A stretch of 61,923 nucleotides of DNA, taken from NCBI GenBank assembly GCA_020721585.1, contig DYMK01000004.1:96786-158708 (forward strand), read 5' to 3'. The first letter of the stretch is position 1. Each line of letters starts with the position of its first letter. Under the pieces are notes generated by a model. It was not told the origin of the DNA, did no database searches, and saw nothing but the letters and a program-made list of their open reading frames with translations. This DNA comes from Sulfuricurvum sp. GTDB lineage: Bacteria > Campylobacterota > Campylobacteria > Campylobacterales > Sulfurimonadaceae. This document shows positions 14,886 through 23,620 of this stretch, in pieces. Position numbers and translations under genes: made by a program.

Positions 14886-15619
14886 AAATAGCGTTTGAGT
14901 GCCTCTTTTCCCTGCGCAATGATCTCTATGGGGGGAATGAGAATGGGGTTGTCTTCAAGAATGATTCCCCCTGTGTCCTCATCGTCAAGATGTATCTCCA
15001 TCGCTAAATCCAAAAATTCTGAGGGAATACGGGTAATGCTATTTCCCTCTAAATCCAATGTCGTGAGCTTTTTAAGTGCCAAGAGAGGAGCAATATCAGT
15101 GATATGATTCCAATACAACTCCAACTCGGTGAGATGGATGAGTGTGGATAAGGGGGTAACCTCTGAGATGTCGTTGTTAAACACACTAAGGAAAGTAAGC
15201 TGTGTGAGAGGGGAGAGTGCGGAGAGATTCGTGATGTGATTGTGGCCTAAGGAGAGGTTGGTAAGCTGCGTGAGAGTGGATAATGGCGAAATATCGGTCA
15301 GTTGGTTTTCTTTGAGATTCAATACTCGAAGCTCTTTAAGTGTCGCAAGGGGAGAGAGGTCCTGGATAGCATTATCTTCTAACGAGAGCGTACGCAACTG
15401 TGTGAGGCGTGAGAGTGGAGAAATATCGGTGGTTTGGGTGTCATCCAAATACAGTTCAGTTAGGTGTGTAAGCTCCCAAAGGGGGAAGAGATCACCCAAC
15501 ACGGTGTGGGAAAGATGTAACGTTGTGAGCTTTTGGAGGGATGCTTTATCGTTCCAATCGACCCCATATTGGTGTTGGATAAGACCACTTAGATTAGCGA
15601 ATGACACAATTAACCCCAT
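14870..15619 (-). CDS. Leucine-rich repeat protein, C-terminus apparently cut by a recombination junction
   Basis: About 249 residues with roughly eight 22-residue leucine-rich repeats of the form LTxLxLxxNxITDISPLSxLTQL. The C-terminal ENPILIPPIEIIAQGKEALK segment resembles the LRR-to-Roc linker of bacterial Roc-COR proteins, but no Roc GTPase follows: the frame enters the 110-base repeat and stops after four codons. The start is uncertain. ATGs at 15658, 15643 and 15619 and a GTG near 15607 are in frame; the later ones overlap the end of the TPR/ankyrin gene (stop at 15594) and are more plausible. No signal peptide is clear, although residues near the start are hydrophobic. Confidence 0.75.
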   Translation of the reverse strand: MGLIVSFANLSGLIQHQYGVDWNDKASLQKLTTLHLSHTVLGDLFPLWELTHLTELYLDDTQTTDISPLSRLTQLRTLSLEDNAIQDLSPLATLKELRVLNLKENQLTDISPLSTLTQLTNLSLGHNHITNLSALSPLTQLTFLSVFNNDISEVTPLSTLIHLTELELYWNHITDIAPLLALKKLTTLDLEGNSITRIPSEFLDLAMEIHLDDEDTGGIILEDNPILIPPIEIIAQGKEALKRYFSEVI

Positions 15620-16805
15620 TACAACTGTTACGATACTCAGCATTACGTCGTGAGGCATCGGCTTTTTGCATATTTTCTAAATCCCTTTTAGCCGCATCCG
15701 CGTTCATTTGCCAATAGCCCCCACGATTTCCTTGAAGATCCGCCATATCACGGGCGTTTTGTTCGGCTTGTTTTCGTTCAATATCAGCTTGCCGTTGGGC
15801 GTATTGTTTGGCTCTAAATTCCTCATCGGTGCGTTCCTGATTGCGTCGATTCGTTTCTAACGCATCTTCTCTAAACCACTTATCCCATTCAAATGGGGTA
15901 TAGCCATGCTTATTTTTTAGGGTAGTATTCGCCCCTTTGGCAATCAGCAATTTTTCAATGGCACGGTAGTTTTCCCCTTGGTGAAAGGTCGCAATGTGCA
16001 AGGGGGTACCCCATTCAGGGTTGATGGTGTTCATATTGGCTCCATGGGCGATAAGGTACGCACTAACCTCCGTATATCCCCCCATTACCGCTTTGTGTAG
16101 AGGGGGCATTGCTAAGATACCCGAGGGGAGATTCACATCCGCACCATGGGAGACCAACAGTTTGACCACCTCCAAATTTCCTTTAAACGCCGCCCAGCCT
16201 AACGCCGTATCGCCATCGGAATAGTTAAAATTTAGATTAATGCGGACACCACTACTCAACAATTTCGTTGCTTGGGCTATATCGTTGCTGTTGATAGCGG
16301 CAAAAACCAGCTTGGACAAATTCGCTTTGGCATCATCGCGTTTGGTCGTGTAGCGTGCATTATACGGTTCCAACGCAACCGCTTTTTCCCAATCTTGGAT
16401 ACTTTCACCATACATTTTGAGATACGACCGTGCCAATGCTCGATCATCGTAATTATCGGCACGATTGGGTTGTAAAGGTATGACGATAGTGATGTCATCC
16501 AACCACCCTTGATTATCGCCTAACCACCCTTTGGCAATTCCCCGTTGTTTATACGCTTCGGCAAATTTGGGATCCAAGGCAATCGCACGCGTAAATTCCG
16601 CAATGGCTCCTTGATAATCTTTAGCATCGTGTTTTTTGATCCCACTTTTGTAGTACTCATACGCTTGGGGATGGGCTTTTTCATTCTCACTGATAGGTTC
16701 GGAAGAGACCGAGCTGACGATCGTGGATAAAAATCCGGCATGAAGGTTTGGGATAAGTGCCAACGAGGCAACTAAACACAGTTTTGGAAAAAAATAAGAC
16801 ATCAT
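15594..16805 (-). CDS. Exported TPR and ankyrin-repeat protein
   Basis: About 403 residues. A signal peptide covers residues 1-23 (PKLCLVASLALIPNLHAG). TPR-like helices follow (AHPQAYEYYKSGIKKHDAKD, IALDPKFAEAYKQRG, about 45-160). Then come three ankyrin repeats (about 185-290: GDTALGWAAFKGNLEVVKLL, PPLHKAVMGGYTEVSAYLI, TPLHIATFHQG). The C-terminus is a charged coiled-coil-like Gln/Arg/Glu-rich helix. The ATGATG at 16800-16805 is chosen as start: it lies 5 bases inside the insert and overlaps the TGA of a 17-codon leader ORF made by the duplicated CAP gene start. The gene lacks its own ribosome site. Function unknown; probably periplasmic protein binding. Confidence 0.8.
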   Translation of the reverse strand: MMSYFFPKLCLVASLALIPNLHAGFLSTIVSSVSSEPISENEKAHPQAYEYYKSGIKKHDAKDYQGAIAEFTRAIALDPKFAEAYKQRGIAKGWLGDNQGWLDDITIVIPLQPNRADNYDDRALARSYLKMYGESIQDWEKAVALEPYNARYTTKRDDAKANLSKLVFAAINSNDIAQATKLLSSGVRINLNFNYSDGDTALGWAAFKGNLEVVKLLVSHGADVNLPSGILAMPPLHKAVMGGYTEVSAYLIAHGANMNTINPEWGTPLHIATFHQGENYRAIEKLLIAKGANTTLKNKHGYTPFEWDKWFREDALETNRRNQERTDEEFRAKQYAQRQADIERKQAEQNARDMADLQGNRGGYWQMNADAAKRDLENMQKADASRRNAEYRNSCNGVNCVIR

Positions 16806-16809
16806 GAGC

Positions 16810-16919
16810 CACTTGAGAGCAAAATGGACAATAAGGCACTGTAACTTTTTTTCATGATAAACCCCTTGCATAAAATAACATTGACCCATTTTAGTGATTT
16901 CATCTAAATCACTTCTGAA
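16810..16919 (-). repeat. Direct repeat copy 2 (detached 5' end of CAP gene)
   Basis: Exact 110-base copy of 14776-14885. It carries the ribosome site and first 15 codons of the CAP gene, which run on for two codons into the insert and stop at a TGA overlapping the start of the TPR/ankyrin gene. The flanking bases differ from copy 1. Confidence 0.95.
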
Positions 16920-16943
16920 TCATCGTTATTTCACCTTAAGAGC

Positions 16944-18269
16944 CTAAGCTGTTTTTTCTATCAGAAGTTTGGCTAAATCTTCTTGGGCATTCCCCGTCAA
17001 ATGCAAATTAAATGTTTGCGCTAAAAAGTTAAAAATATCGTCATTGACAAACTGAGGAGGTTTAGGTCCTAAATAGATGTTTTGAATCCCAAGGCTAAAG
17101 AGTGCCAACAAGATGATGACTGCTTTTTGTTCCATCCAGCTTAAAACAATAGAGATCGGTAAATCGTTGATAGGGGTTTTAAGTGCGTCACTGATCGCTT
17201 TGGCGATTTCAACGGCTCCATTGGAGTCATTGCATTGCCCAAGGTCGAGGTATCGCGGTATACCCGTCCCTTCAATCTCTCCAAAATCAATATCATTGAA
17301 CCTAAATTTTCCACAACTTGAGGTGATAATGACGCAATCTTTTGGCAATGATTCTGCCATATCTCGGTAATAATTTCCCGCTTTCCCCGGAGCATCGCAT
17401 CCTGCGATAACGAAAAACTGACGAATTTTTCCTTGTTGTACGGCATCCAAAATTTGGGGTGCTAAGGTTAAAATTGTTTTGTAATGATGACCTGTAGTGA
17501 GGGTAAGGTTCTCATTCATCACCGTATCGTCACACGCTAATGTTTTTTCGATCAATGCATCAAAATTATTATCTTCAATGGGTGTTCCCCCCTCAATGCC
17601 AACAATTTTATAGGTAAAGACTCTATCGATGTAATCGGCATTTTTCTTGGGAGGGACAATACAGTTGGTATTGACGACAAACGTCCCTTTAAATTGTTTG
17701 AGAAGCTCCACTTGATCAAACCACGCTTTACCGACGTTTCCTTTGAGGTGAGGGTATTTTTTAAGTTCTGGGTAGCCGTGCGCGGGTAACATTTCGGAGT
17801 GGGTGTAGACATTGATCCCTTTACCCTCAGTTGCTTTGAGCAATGCTTCAAACATCTCTAAATTATGACCGCTAACAAGGATTGCTTTCCCCTCAACCGT
17901 GTTTTGAGGGACAACGACGGGAGTTGGGATACCGAATTTCCCTGTATGGGCATTGGAGAGTTTATCCATCACCTCTATTCCCGCACTACCCACTTTCATG
18001 AGTTGTTTGATATGGTCGTCAAAGTTGAAGTTCACATTGGTAAGGGTGAAATAGAGTGTTTCGCTCATTACATCATCGACAGCTTTGGTTTGAGTCGGCT
18101 GTAACTCATTGAGATGCTCTCGGTAGGCACTAAGACCCTTGAGACCAAAGATCATAATATCCTGAAGACGGGCAAGATTTTCATCTTTTCCACACGTACC
18201 GACAACCGCACCCGTACTGCCGCAACCATTGGGGGCACTCATTTCACATTGATAACAAAACATACTCAT
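16944..18269 (-). CDS. hcp: Hybrid cluster protein (hydroxylamine reductase), short form
   Basis: A 441-residue hybrid-cluster protein, which acts as an NO reductase and protein S-nitrosylase or reduces hydroxylamine under nitrosative stress. The N-terminal cluster cysteines are C5, C8, C16 and C26 (FCYQCEMSAPNGCG, GTCGK). The hybrid-cluster ligands lie in the C-terminal part (GHNLEMFE, NTNCIVPP, AGCDAPG, SSCGKFRFN). It is about 110 residues shorter than E. coli Hcp, as in class III Hcps that lack the second three-helix bundle. The start at 18269 follows AAAGG; an earlier in-frame ATG (18296) lacks one. A TTGA-N6-TCAA site lies upstream. Confidence 0.95.
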   Translation of the reverse strand: MSMFCYQCEMSAPNGCGSTGAVVGTCGKDENLARLQDIMIFGLKGLSAYREHLNELQPTQTKAVDDVMSETLYFTLTNVNFNFDDHIKQLMKVGSAGIEVMDKLSNAHTGKFGIPTPVVVPQNTVEGKAILVSGHNLEMFEALLKATEGKGINVYTHSEMLPAHGYPELKKYPHLKGNVGKAWFDQVELLKQFKGTFVVNTNCIVPPKKNADYIDRVFTYKIVGIEGGTPIEDNNFDALIEKTLACDDTVMNENLTLTTGHHYKTILTLAPQILDAVQQGKIRQFFVIAGCDAPGKAGNYYRDMAESLPKDCVIITSSCGKFRFNDIDFGEIEGTGIPRYLDLGQCNDSNGAVEIAKAISDALKTPINDLPISIVLSWMEQKAVIILLALFSLGIQNIYLGPKPPQFVNDDIFNFLAQTFNLHLTGNAQEDLAKLLIEKTA

Positions 18270-18301
18270 AGACTTTACCTTTTTTAGTGATTTCACAGTA
18301 A

Positions 18302-18344
18302 AGTATAATCCCTATTGAAGGAATTTTTCTTGACAAGTATCAAG
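18302..18344 (-). promoter_or_regulatory. hcp promoter: FNR/CRP-family box and -10
   Basis: CTTGA-CAAGTA-TCAAG (18329-18344) is a perfect 5-base inverted repeat of the FNR/FixK type (TTGA-N6-TCAA). A minus-strand TATACT (18302-18307) predicts a start near 18295, which puts the box centre at about -41.5, the class II activator position. A CRP/FNR-family regulator responding to low oxygen or NO is likely. Confidence 0.7.
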
Positions 18345-18477
18345 ATTCCCATGTAAAAATATCGCTAGAAAGCCCTTTGCGTTTGAGGATACCAAAATCC
18401 GTTCAGCCATTTATTAACCCTTTTAAGGTATTATTGTCGCCATTTACTCAACTCAAGAGAACTCCTAAAGGATATGA

Positions 18478-19773
18478 ATGCAGATCACAACCAACAAAAT
18501 TGACTCCGCAAATGCGAAAATTAATGCGGCAATTACCCGTAATACGATCGATGCCAACGTCGAAAAAATTGCTAACCAACTTAGTAAAGAGGTAAAAATT
18601 GCCGGTTTCCGTAAAGGAAAAGTTCCCGTTAGTGCGGTTAAAAAACAATACGGTGACCGTCTTGTCCAAGATGCTGAAGCGCAATTGCTTCGTGATGTCC
18701 TCAATGCAGGGCTAAGCGAGATGGAAATTATCGCCGATACGTTGATTGGTGAGCCTAACATCACCAAATTTGACAAAACGGAAAACGGTATCGATGTGGA
18801 AGTGACCATCGCGATGCGTCCTGCTATCGAGCTTGGCGATTACGCCGCTATGGTTTTTGATGTCGAAAAACCTTCTATTGCAGAAGAAGCCGTTATTGCC
18901 CGTATCGAAGAACTTGCCAATGCTCAAGCTCCGTTGGTCAATGTTGATGAAGATCGCCCTTTGGTCAGTGGGGATTCTGCGTTGTTGGATTTTGAAGGGT
19001 TTGTCGATGGTGAAGCGTTCGAGGGGGGAAAAGCCGAAAACTTTTCACTCCGTTTGGGAAGCGGTCAGTTCATCCCTGGATTTGAAGACCAAGTGATCGG
19101 GATGAGCAAAGGGGAGGAAAAAACCATCGATGTAACCTTCCCTGAAAACTACGGCGGAGCCAAACTTGCGGGAAAACCTGCTCAGTTCAAGGTTAAAATC
19201 AACGCCATTCAAGCCAAAGAAGCGGTCGTTATCGATGAAGCATTAGCCCAAAAAATGCTCCCCGGTTATGAGGATGCAAGCGTTGAGATGCTCAAAGAAA
19301 AAGTTAAAGAGCAACTTGAGAGCGAAGCGATGAGTGCGGTGTACAACGACGAACTCAAACCCGCTTTGATGGAAACGTTTGTGAGTGCCTTTACCATCGA
19401 TCTTCCTGCGTTTATCGTAGAGCAAGAGATGGATATGGCATTGAACAAAAAAGCTGGCACGATGAGCGAAGAAGAGATTGCAGAACTTCGTGAGAATGCC
19501 GACAAAGTGCAAGAATTGCGTGAAACATTCCGTGAGGATGCGTCTCGTGCGGTCAAAGCGACCTTTATCGTCGATGCGTTAGCAAAAGCAGAAAACATCG
19601 TGGTCAACGAGCAAGAATTGATGCAAACCATCTATTATGAAGCAATGCAAATGGGTCAAGATCCCGCAGCTGTCTACAAAAATTACCAAGAATCAGGCTA
19701 TTTGCCTGCGATCCAAATGGCGATGATTGAAGATCGTGTCTTAAGTAAATTGCTTAACGACAAAATCAAGTAA
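18478..19773 (+). CDS. tig: Trigger factor, ribosome-associated chaperone and prolyl isomerase
   Basis: A 431-residue trigger factor. The ribosome-binding N-terminal domain contains the signature GFRKGKVP (residues 41-48), which docks at ribosomal protein L23. A FKBP-type PPIase domain follows (about 155-240: [29 protein letters not shown]), then the C-terminal helical arms. Length is normal. AAAGGA precedes the ATG. It is the first gene of tig-clpP-def, a common protein-quality operon: clpP starts 6 bases after the stop. A TATTAT -10 candidate lies near 18429. Confidence 0.97.
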   Translation: MQITTNKIDSANAKINAAITRNTIDANVEKIANQLSKEVKIAGFRKGKVPVSAVKKQYGDRLVQDAEAQLLRDVLNAGLSEMEIIADTLIGEPNITKFDKTENGIDVEVTIAMRPAIELGDYAAMVFDVEKPSIAEEAVIARIEELANAQAPLVNVDEDRPLVSGDSALLDFEGFVDGEAFEGGKAENFSLRLGSGQFIPGFEDQVIGMSKGEEKTIDVTFPENYGGAKLAGKPAQFKVKINAIQAKEAVVIDEALAQKMLPGYEDASVEMLKEKVKEQLESEAMSAVYNDELKPALMETFVSAFTIDLPAFIVEQEMDMALNKKAGTMSEEEIAELRENADKVQELRETFREDASRAVKATFIVDALAKAENIVVNEQELMQTIYYEAMQMGQDPAAVYKNYQESGYLPAIQMAMIEDRVLSKLLNDKIK

Positions 19774-19778
19774 TTGAT

Positions 19779-20381
19779 ATGAGTTATATCCCTTACGTTA
19801 TCGAAAAAACGGGGCGCGGTGAGCGGTCGTATGACATCTACTCCCGTCTCCTTAAAGATCGTATCATTATGCTTAGCGGTGAAGTACATGATGGAGCCGC
19901 CTCTTCCATCGTGGCGCAAATGCTCTTTTTGGAAGCAGAAGATCCCCAAAAAGACATCTATTTTTACATCAATTCTCCGGGGGGAGTAATCACCTCGGGG
20001 ATGGCAATTTACGATACGATGAACTACATCCGTCCCGATGTGTGTACGATTTGTATCGGACAAGCCGCTTCCATGGGGGCATTTTTGCTCAGTTCCGGTG
20101 CCAAGGGCAAGCGTTACGCTCTCCCTCATGCCCGTATTATGATCCATCAACCCCTTGGCGGAGCGCAAGGTCAAGCCACCGACATCGAGATTCAAGCCAA
20201 AGAAATTTTGCGCATGAAAGCCGAACTTAACGAAATTTTGGCACGCAACTGCGGTCAAAGCGTCGAAAAATTGGAAAAAGATACCGATCGTGATAACTTT
20301 ATGTCAGCAGCAGAAGGGGTTGAATACGGTATCATCGATGAAGTATTGATCCAAAAAGAGAAAGTAGATACGAAAGAATAA
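19779..20381 (+). CDS. clpP: ATP-dependent Clp protease proteolytic subunit
   Basis: A 200-residue ClpP serine peptidase, which forms a tetradecameric chamber fed by ClpX or ClpA. The catalytic triad is S98 (GQAASMGA), H123 ([10 protein letters not shown]) and D172 (DTDRDNF). Full length, with no extra propeptide beyond the usual few residues. It lies between tig and def with 5- and 3-base spacers, so it is co-transcribed and probably translationally coupled. Confidence 0.98.
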   Translation: MSYIPYVIEKTGRGERSYDIYSRLLKDRIIMLSGEVHDGAASSIVAQMLFLEAEDPQKDIYFYINSPGGVITSGMAIYDTMNYIRPDVCTICIGQAASMGAFLLSSGAKGKRYALPHARIMIHQPLGGAQGQATDIEIQAKEILRMKAELNEILARNCGQSVEKLEKDTDRDNFMSAAEGVEYGIIDEVLIQKEKVDTKE

Positions 20382-20384
20382 CGC

Positions 20385-20900
20385 ATGGTACTACCCATCA
20401 TCACCTATCCCCACAAAACCCTTAAAATGCGTTCTAAGGCGGTGAAGCAGTTCGACCACGAACTGCACACCTTCTTGGACGATATGTACGAAACGATGAT
20501 GGCAAAAAACGGCATTGGACTGGCCGCCATCCAAGTCTCTCACCCCATTCGCGCCCTTATTTTGTCGATTCCCAACGAAAAAGGGGATCAACACAAAGAG
20601 AACCTCCTTGAGATTATTAACCCTGTGATTCATGCGACCAAAGGGTCAACACTCTATCAAGAGGGGTGCTTGAGTGTCCCTGGATTTTACGAAGACGTGG
20701 AGCGATTTGAGTCCTTGACCCTGCGTTACCAAAATCGGTATGGTCACGAAGTGACATTAGAGGCACATGAGCTTTTAGCCATTGCCATCCAACACGAAAT
20801 GGATCATCTGGAGGGGAAACTCTTTATCGAGCGTCTCTCGTATAACCGTCGTAAAAAGTTTGAAAAAGAGTACAAAAAAGCCCTCAAAGAGAAAAAGTAA
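20385..20900 (+). CDS. def: Peptide deformylase
   Basis: A 171-residue peptide deformylase that removes the formyl group from nascent proteins. The three family motifs are present: GIGLAAIQ (43-50), EGCLSVPG (93-100, metal ligand C95) and [12 protein letters not shown] (136-147, metal ligands H137 and H141, catalytic E138). Last gene of tig-clpP-def. The tail is lysine-rich. A 141-base AT-rich spacer with a palindrome ACATTAATGT (20973-20982) separates it from the next operon. Confidence 0.97.
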   Translation: MVLPIITYPHKTLKMRSKAVKQFDHELHTFLDDMYETMMAKNGIGLAAIQVSHPIRALILSIPNEKGDQHKENLLEIINPVIHATKGSTLYQEGCLSVPGFYEDVERFESLTLRYQNRYGHEVTLEAHELLAIAIQHEMDHLEGKLFIERLSYNRRKKFEKEYKKALKEKK

Positions 20901-21041
20901 TCCGCAACGCTCTTTGGGTGGCTGTCATCTTCACTTATATAATTTATTCTTAAGCTTGTTATTATTTGATTAACATTAATGTGACACTTTTCCCCTATCA
21001 TTACATCAAAATATACCATCCCCTTTTAAAAGAGATAACCG

Positions 21042-21281
21042 ATGCAAAAAATTCAACACTTAATGTTGGAGGAGGGTACTATTGCCTTTCATCCGATGTT
21101 GGGAAACAGCTATCAACTTAATGGAACTTCCAAACGGATTCTTCAGTTGCTCAAACAGCACAAAACCAAAGAAGGGATTATCCAAACCTTATTACTCGAA
21201 TACGATGTCACCTACGAAGAGCTTTTTATAGATGTAAGTGACTTTTTTGCCAAACTCAAAGGGTATGGTCTCTCCGAATGA
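21042..21281 (+). CDS. PqqD-like RiPP recognition element protein
   Basis: A 79-residue stand-alone PqqD-family protein (LEEGTIAFHPMLGNSYQLNGTSKRILQLLKQ; DVSDFFAKLKGYGL), the fold known as the RiPP recognition element, which binds leader peptides and presents them to modifying enzymes. First gene of a six-gene operon: it overlaps the ATP-grasp gene by 4 bases. No short precursor-peptide gene is seen nearby, but the third gene product begins with a leader-like YxxPxI stretch. The family is clear by pattern; the role is inferred. Confidence 0.85.
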   Translation: MQKIQHLMLEEGTIAFHPMLGNSYQLNGTSKRILQLLKQHKTKEGIIQTLLLEYDVTYEELFIDVSDFFAKLKGYGLSE

Positions 21282-22291
21282 AAATTGCCATCAGCGGTCT
21301 AAACAATACCGACAATCCCGCCCCCGGTATCCCCGTTATCAAAAGTTTACGTCCCCAAAACACCCTCATTGGTTTGGCGTATCATGCCAATGAACCGGGG
21401 AATTATATGGGGCTGTGCCAACATATTTATCTCATGCCCTACCCCTCACTGGGGTTTGAGGAGCTAAGAGAACGGCTTCTTTATCTCCAAGAAAAAGAGC
21501 ATTTGGAGGGGATTATCCCCAATTTGGATGCCGAATTGCCCTTATACATCAAATACCAACAGGAGATTGAGGCAATGGGGATTAAACTGTGTCTCCCCTC
21601 ACTGGAAAATTTTGAGTTACGTAATAAAAACAAACTCGATACCCTTGCCCAGCAATTGCAAATCACCTATCCCAAAACGTATGAAATTTCTACCCTCAAA
21701 GAACTCGAAGCGTGTACGAAAACCTCCCCGTTTCCCCTGATGATCAAAGGCAATTATTACAAAGCTGCCATCGCTCCTAACCTAGAAAGTGCCATTGACC
21801 ACTTTTATGCCATCTCAGAAGAATGGGGCTTTCCGGTGTTAGTACAAGAGATGGTGCATGGCGAAGAGATTAATCTTGTCGGCGTAGGGGATGGAAAAGG
21901 GACGCTCACAGGGGCAGTCGCGATCAAAAAACTCACTACCACCTCCATCGGAAAAATTTGGACGGGGATCACCATTGCCAATGAAAAATTGATCCAAATC
22001 GCCAAAGATTTTGTGGCACTCACCCAATGGAAAGGCCCTTTTGAATTGGAGTGCATTGCCAATATGAATCATGTGTATCTCATCGAAATTAACCCCCGTT
22101 TTCCCGCTTGGGTCTATTTTGCTACCGAGCTTGGGGTGAATTTACCCCAAATGGTGGTCGATATTATGGCAGGCAAAACCATTGAACCCCAGTTACACTA
22201 CCCTCCCAATAAAATGTATGTTCGCTATACGGGGGAATTGGTCACCGATTTCACCGATTTTATCACATTACTCTCGACCAAGGAATTATAA
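21278..22291 (+). CDS. ATP-grasp ligase (carbamoyl-phosphate-synthase-like)
   Basis: A 337-residue ATP-grasp enzyme. The N-terminal Rossmann-like subdomain starts KIAISGLNN. The ATP-binding core includes FPLMIKGNYYKAA (lysine contacting ATP), VLVQEMVHGEEINLVGVGD and the magnesium-binding FELECIANMNHVYLIEINPRFP region near residues 253-272, with the E and NPR residues conserved. Such enzymes join a carboxylate to an amine or thiol through an acyl phosphate. Coupling to the PqqD-like gene suggests a peptide or amino-acid substrate. The stop is directly followed by the next start. Confidence 0.88.
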   Translation: MKIAISGLNNTDNPAPGIPVIKSLRPQNTLIGLAYHANEPGNYMGLCQHIYLMPYPSLGFEELRERLLYLQEKEHLEGIIPNLDAELPLYIKYQQEIEAMGIKLCLPSLENFELRNKNKLDTLAQQLQITYPKTYEISTLKELEACTKTSPFPLMIKGNYYKAAIAPNLESAIDHFYAISEEWGFPVLVQEMVHGEEINLVGVGDGKGTLTGAVAIKKLTTTSIGKIWTGITIANEKLIQIAKDFVALTQWKGPFELECIANMNHVYLIEINPRFPAWVYFATELGVNLPQMVVDIMAGKTIEPQLHYPPNKMYVRYTGELVTDFTDFITLLSTKEL

Positions 22292-23620
22292 ATGTCTAAA
22301 ATGTCTTACGAAAAACCGACCATCACTAAAATTGATTTTGCCATGGCGTCCAAATACGGCAGTCCCATGAAAGCGCAACGGGTACGAACGCACATTGATG
22401 GGGTGAGCATTCACGAATTAACCCACACCTATGGCTCTCCCCTTTTTGTCTTTTCGCAGCGTAAAATTGAGTCGTTATACACCACCTTACACACCGCTTT
22501 TGCCTCACGCTACCCCAATGTTACCTTCGGATGGAGTTATAAAACCAATTACCTCAATGCCATTTGCCGCATTTTTCACTCCTTGGGTTCCATCGCCGAA
22601 GTGGTGAGTGAGTTTGAGTACCAAAAAGCCCGTTCCTTGGGGATTGAGGGGCGAGATATTATTTTTAATGGCCCGTATAAACCGTATGACGCGTTAAAAA
22701 TAGCCGTCCAAGAGGGGGCAAAAATTCACGTCGATAATCTCTTTGAGATCAATGATTTGGAAAAAATTGCCGATGAATTGGGGGTGCATATCCCCATTGC
22801 CATTCGGATCAATATGGATACGGGGATTTATCCCCAGTGGAGCCGATTTGGGTTTAATTACGAAAATGGTGAAGCGTATGAAGCGGTGGGACGTATCTAT
22901 ACGGGGGGGAAACTCTCTCTTGTGGGGATTCATACCCATATTGGAACTTTTATGCTCGATCCCAACGCGTATAAAATCGCTACGACCAAAATCATGCGGT
23001 TAAAAGAGGAGGTGGAACGGGATTTTGGTGCGATCATCGATTACATCGATTTGGGAGGCGGATTTGCCAGTAAAGCCAATCTCAAAGGGATGTATCAATC
23101 CGCCGATGTGATCGTCCCCACCGCGGATGAGTACGCGCACGCCATTACCGATACCATCCATCTCATGAACAAAAGTGAGCATCTCCCCAAGCTTTATTTG
23201 GAAACCGGTCGCGCGCTCATTGATGAAGCGGGGTATCTTATCACTTCGGTGCATGGCTACAAACGGTTCCCCGATGGGAAAAAAGGGTATATTTTGGATG
23301 CGGGGGTCAATATTTTGTACACCTCCTCATGGTTTAATTTTACCGTAGAGCTTGATAGAGCGTATCACGGTCTTAATGAACCTTCAGTACTCAATGGGCC
23401 GTTGTGCATGAACATCGACGTGATTGAAGAGAGTATTATGCTTCCCCCTTTGGATCGGGGGAGTTGTTTGATCCTCTCCCCTGTGGGTGCGTACAATTAC
23501 ACCCAAGCGATGCAATTTATCCGTTATAAGCCTTCGGTTGTGTTGATTGATAACGTAGGGCAAGCCCATTTGATCAAAGCCATGGATGATTTGGCTACTG
23601 TGACCCATAAAGAGTTCTAG
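22292..23620 (+). CDS. PLP-dependent amino-acid decarboxylase (DapDC/ODC fold III) with leader-like N-terminal extension
   Basis: A 442-residue alanine-racemase-fold (type III) decarboxylase, related to diaminopimelate, ornithine and carboxynorspermidine decarboxylases. PLP lysine K84 (WSYKTNYLN), the phosphate-binding LGGGF loop near residue 250, LETGR near 301, and the GPLCMNID cysteine region near 369 are visible. About 33 residues precede the enzyme core. They include Y6-E-K-P9-T-I11 and KYGSPMKAQR, resembling RiPP leader peptides (YxxPxL/I) that bind PqqD-like proteins. This gene is coupled to exactly such a protein. Substrate unknown. The stop codon shares a base with the GTG start of the next gene. 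Confidence 0.85.
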   Translation: MSKMSYEKPTITKIDFAMASKYGSPMKAQRVRTHIDGVSIHELTHTYGSPLFVFSQRKIESLYTTLHTAFASRYPNVTFGWSYKTNYLNAICRIFHSLGSIAEVVSEFEYQKARSLGIEGRDIIFNGPYKPYDALKIAVQEGAKIHVDNLFEINDLEKIADELGVHIPIAIRINMDTGIYPQWSRFGFNYENGEAYEAVGRIYTGGKLSLVGIHTHIGTFMLDPNAYKIATTKIMRLKEEVERDFGAIIDYIDLGGGFASKANLKGMYQSADVIVPTADEYAHAITDTIHLMNKSEHLPKLYLETGRALIDEAGYLITSVHGYKRFPDGKKGYILDAGVNILYTSSWFNFTVELDRAYHGLNEPSVLNGPLCMNIDVIEESIMLPPLDRGSCLILSPVGAYNYTQAMQFIRYKPSVVLIDNVGQAHLIKAMDDLATVTHKEF

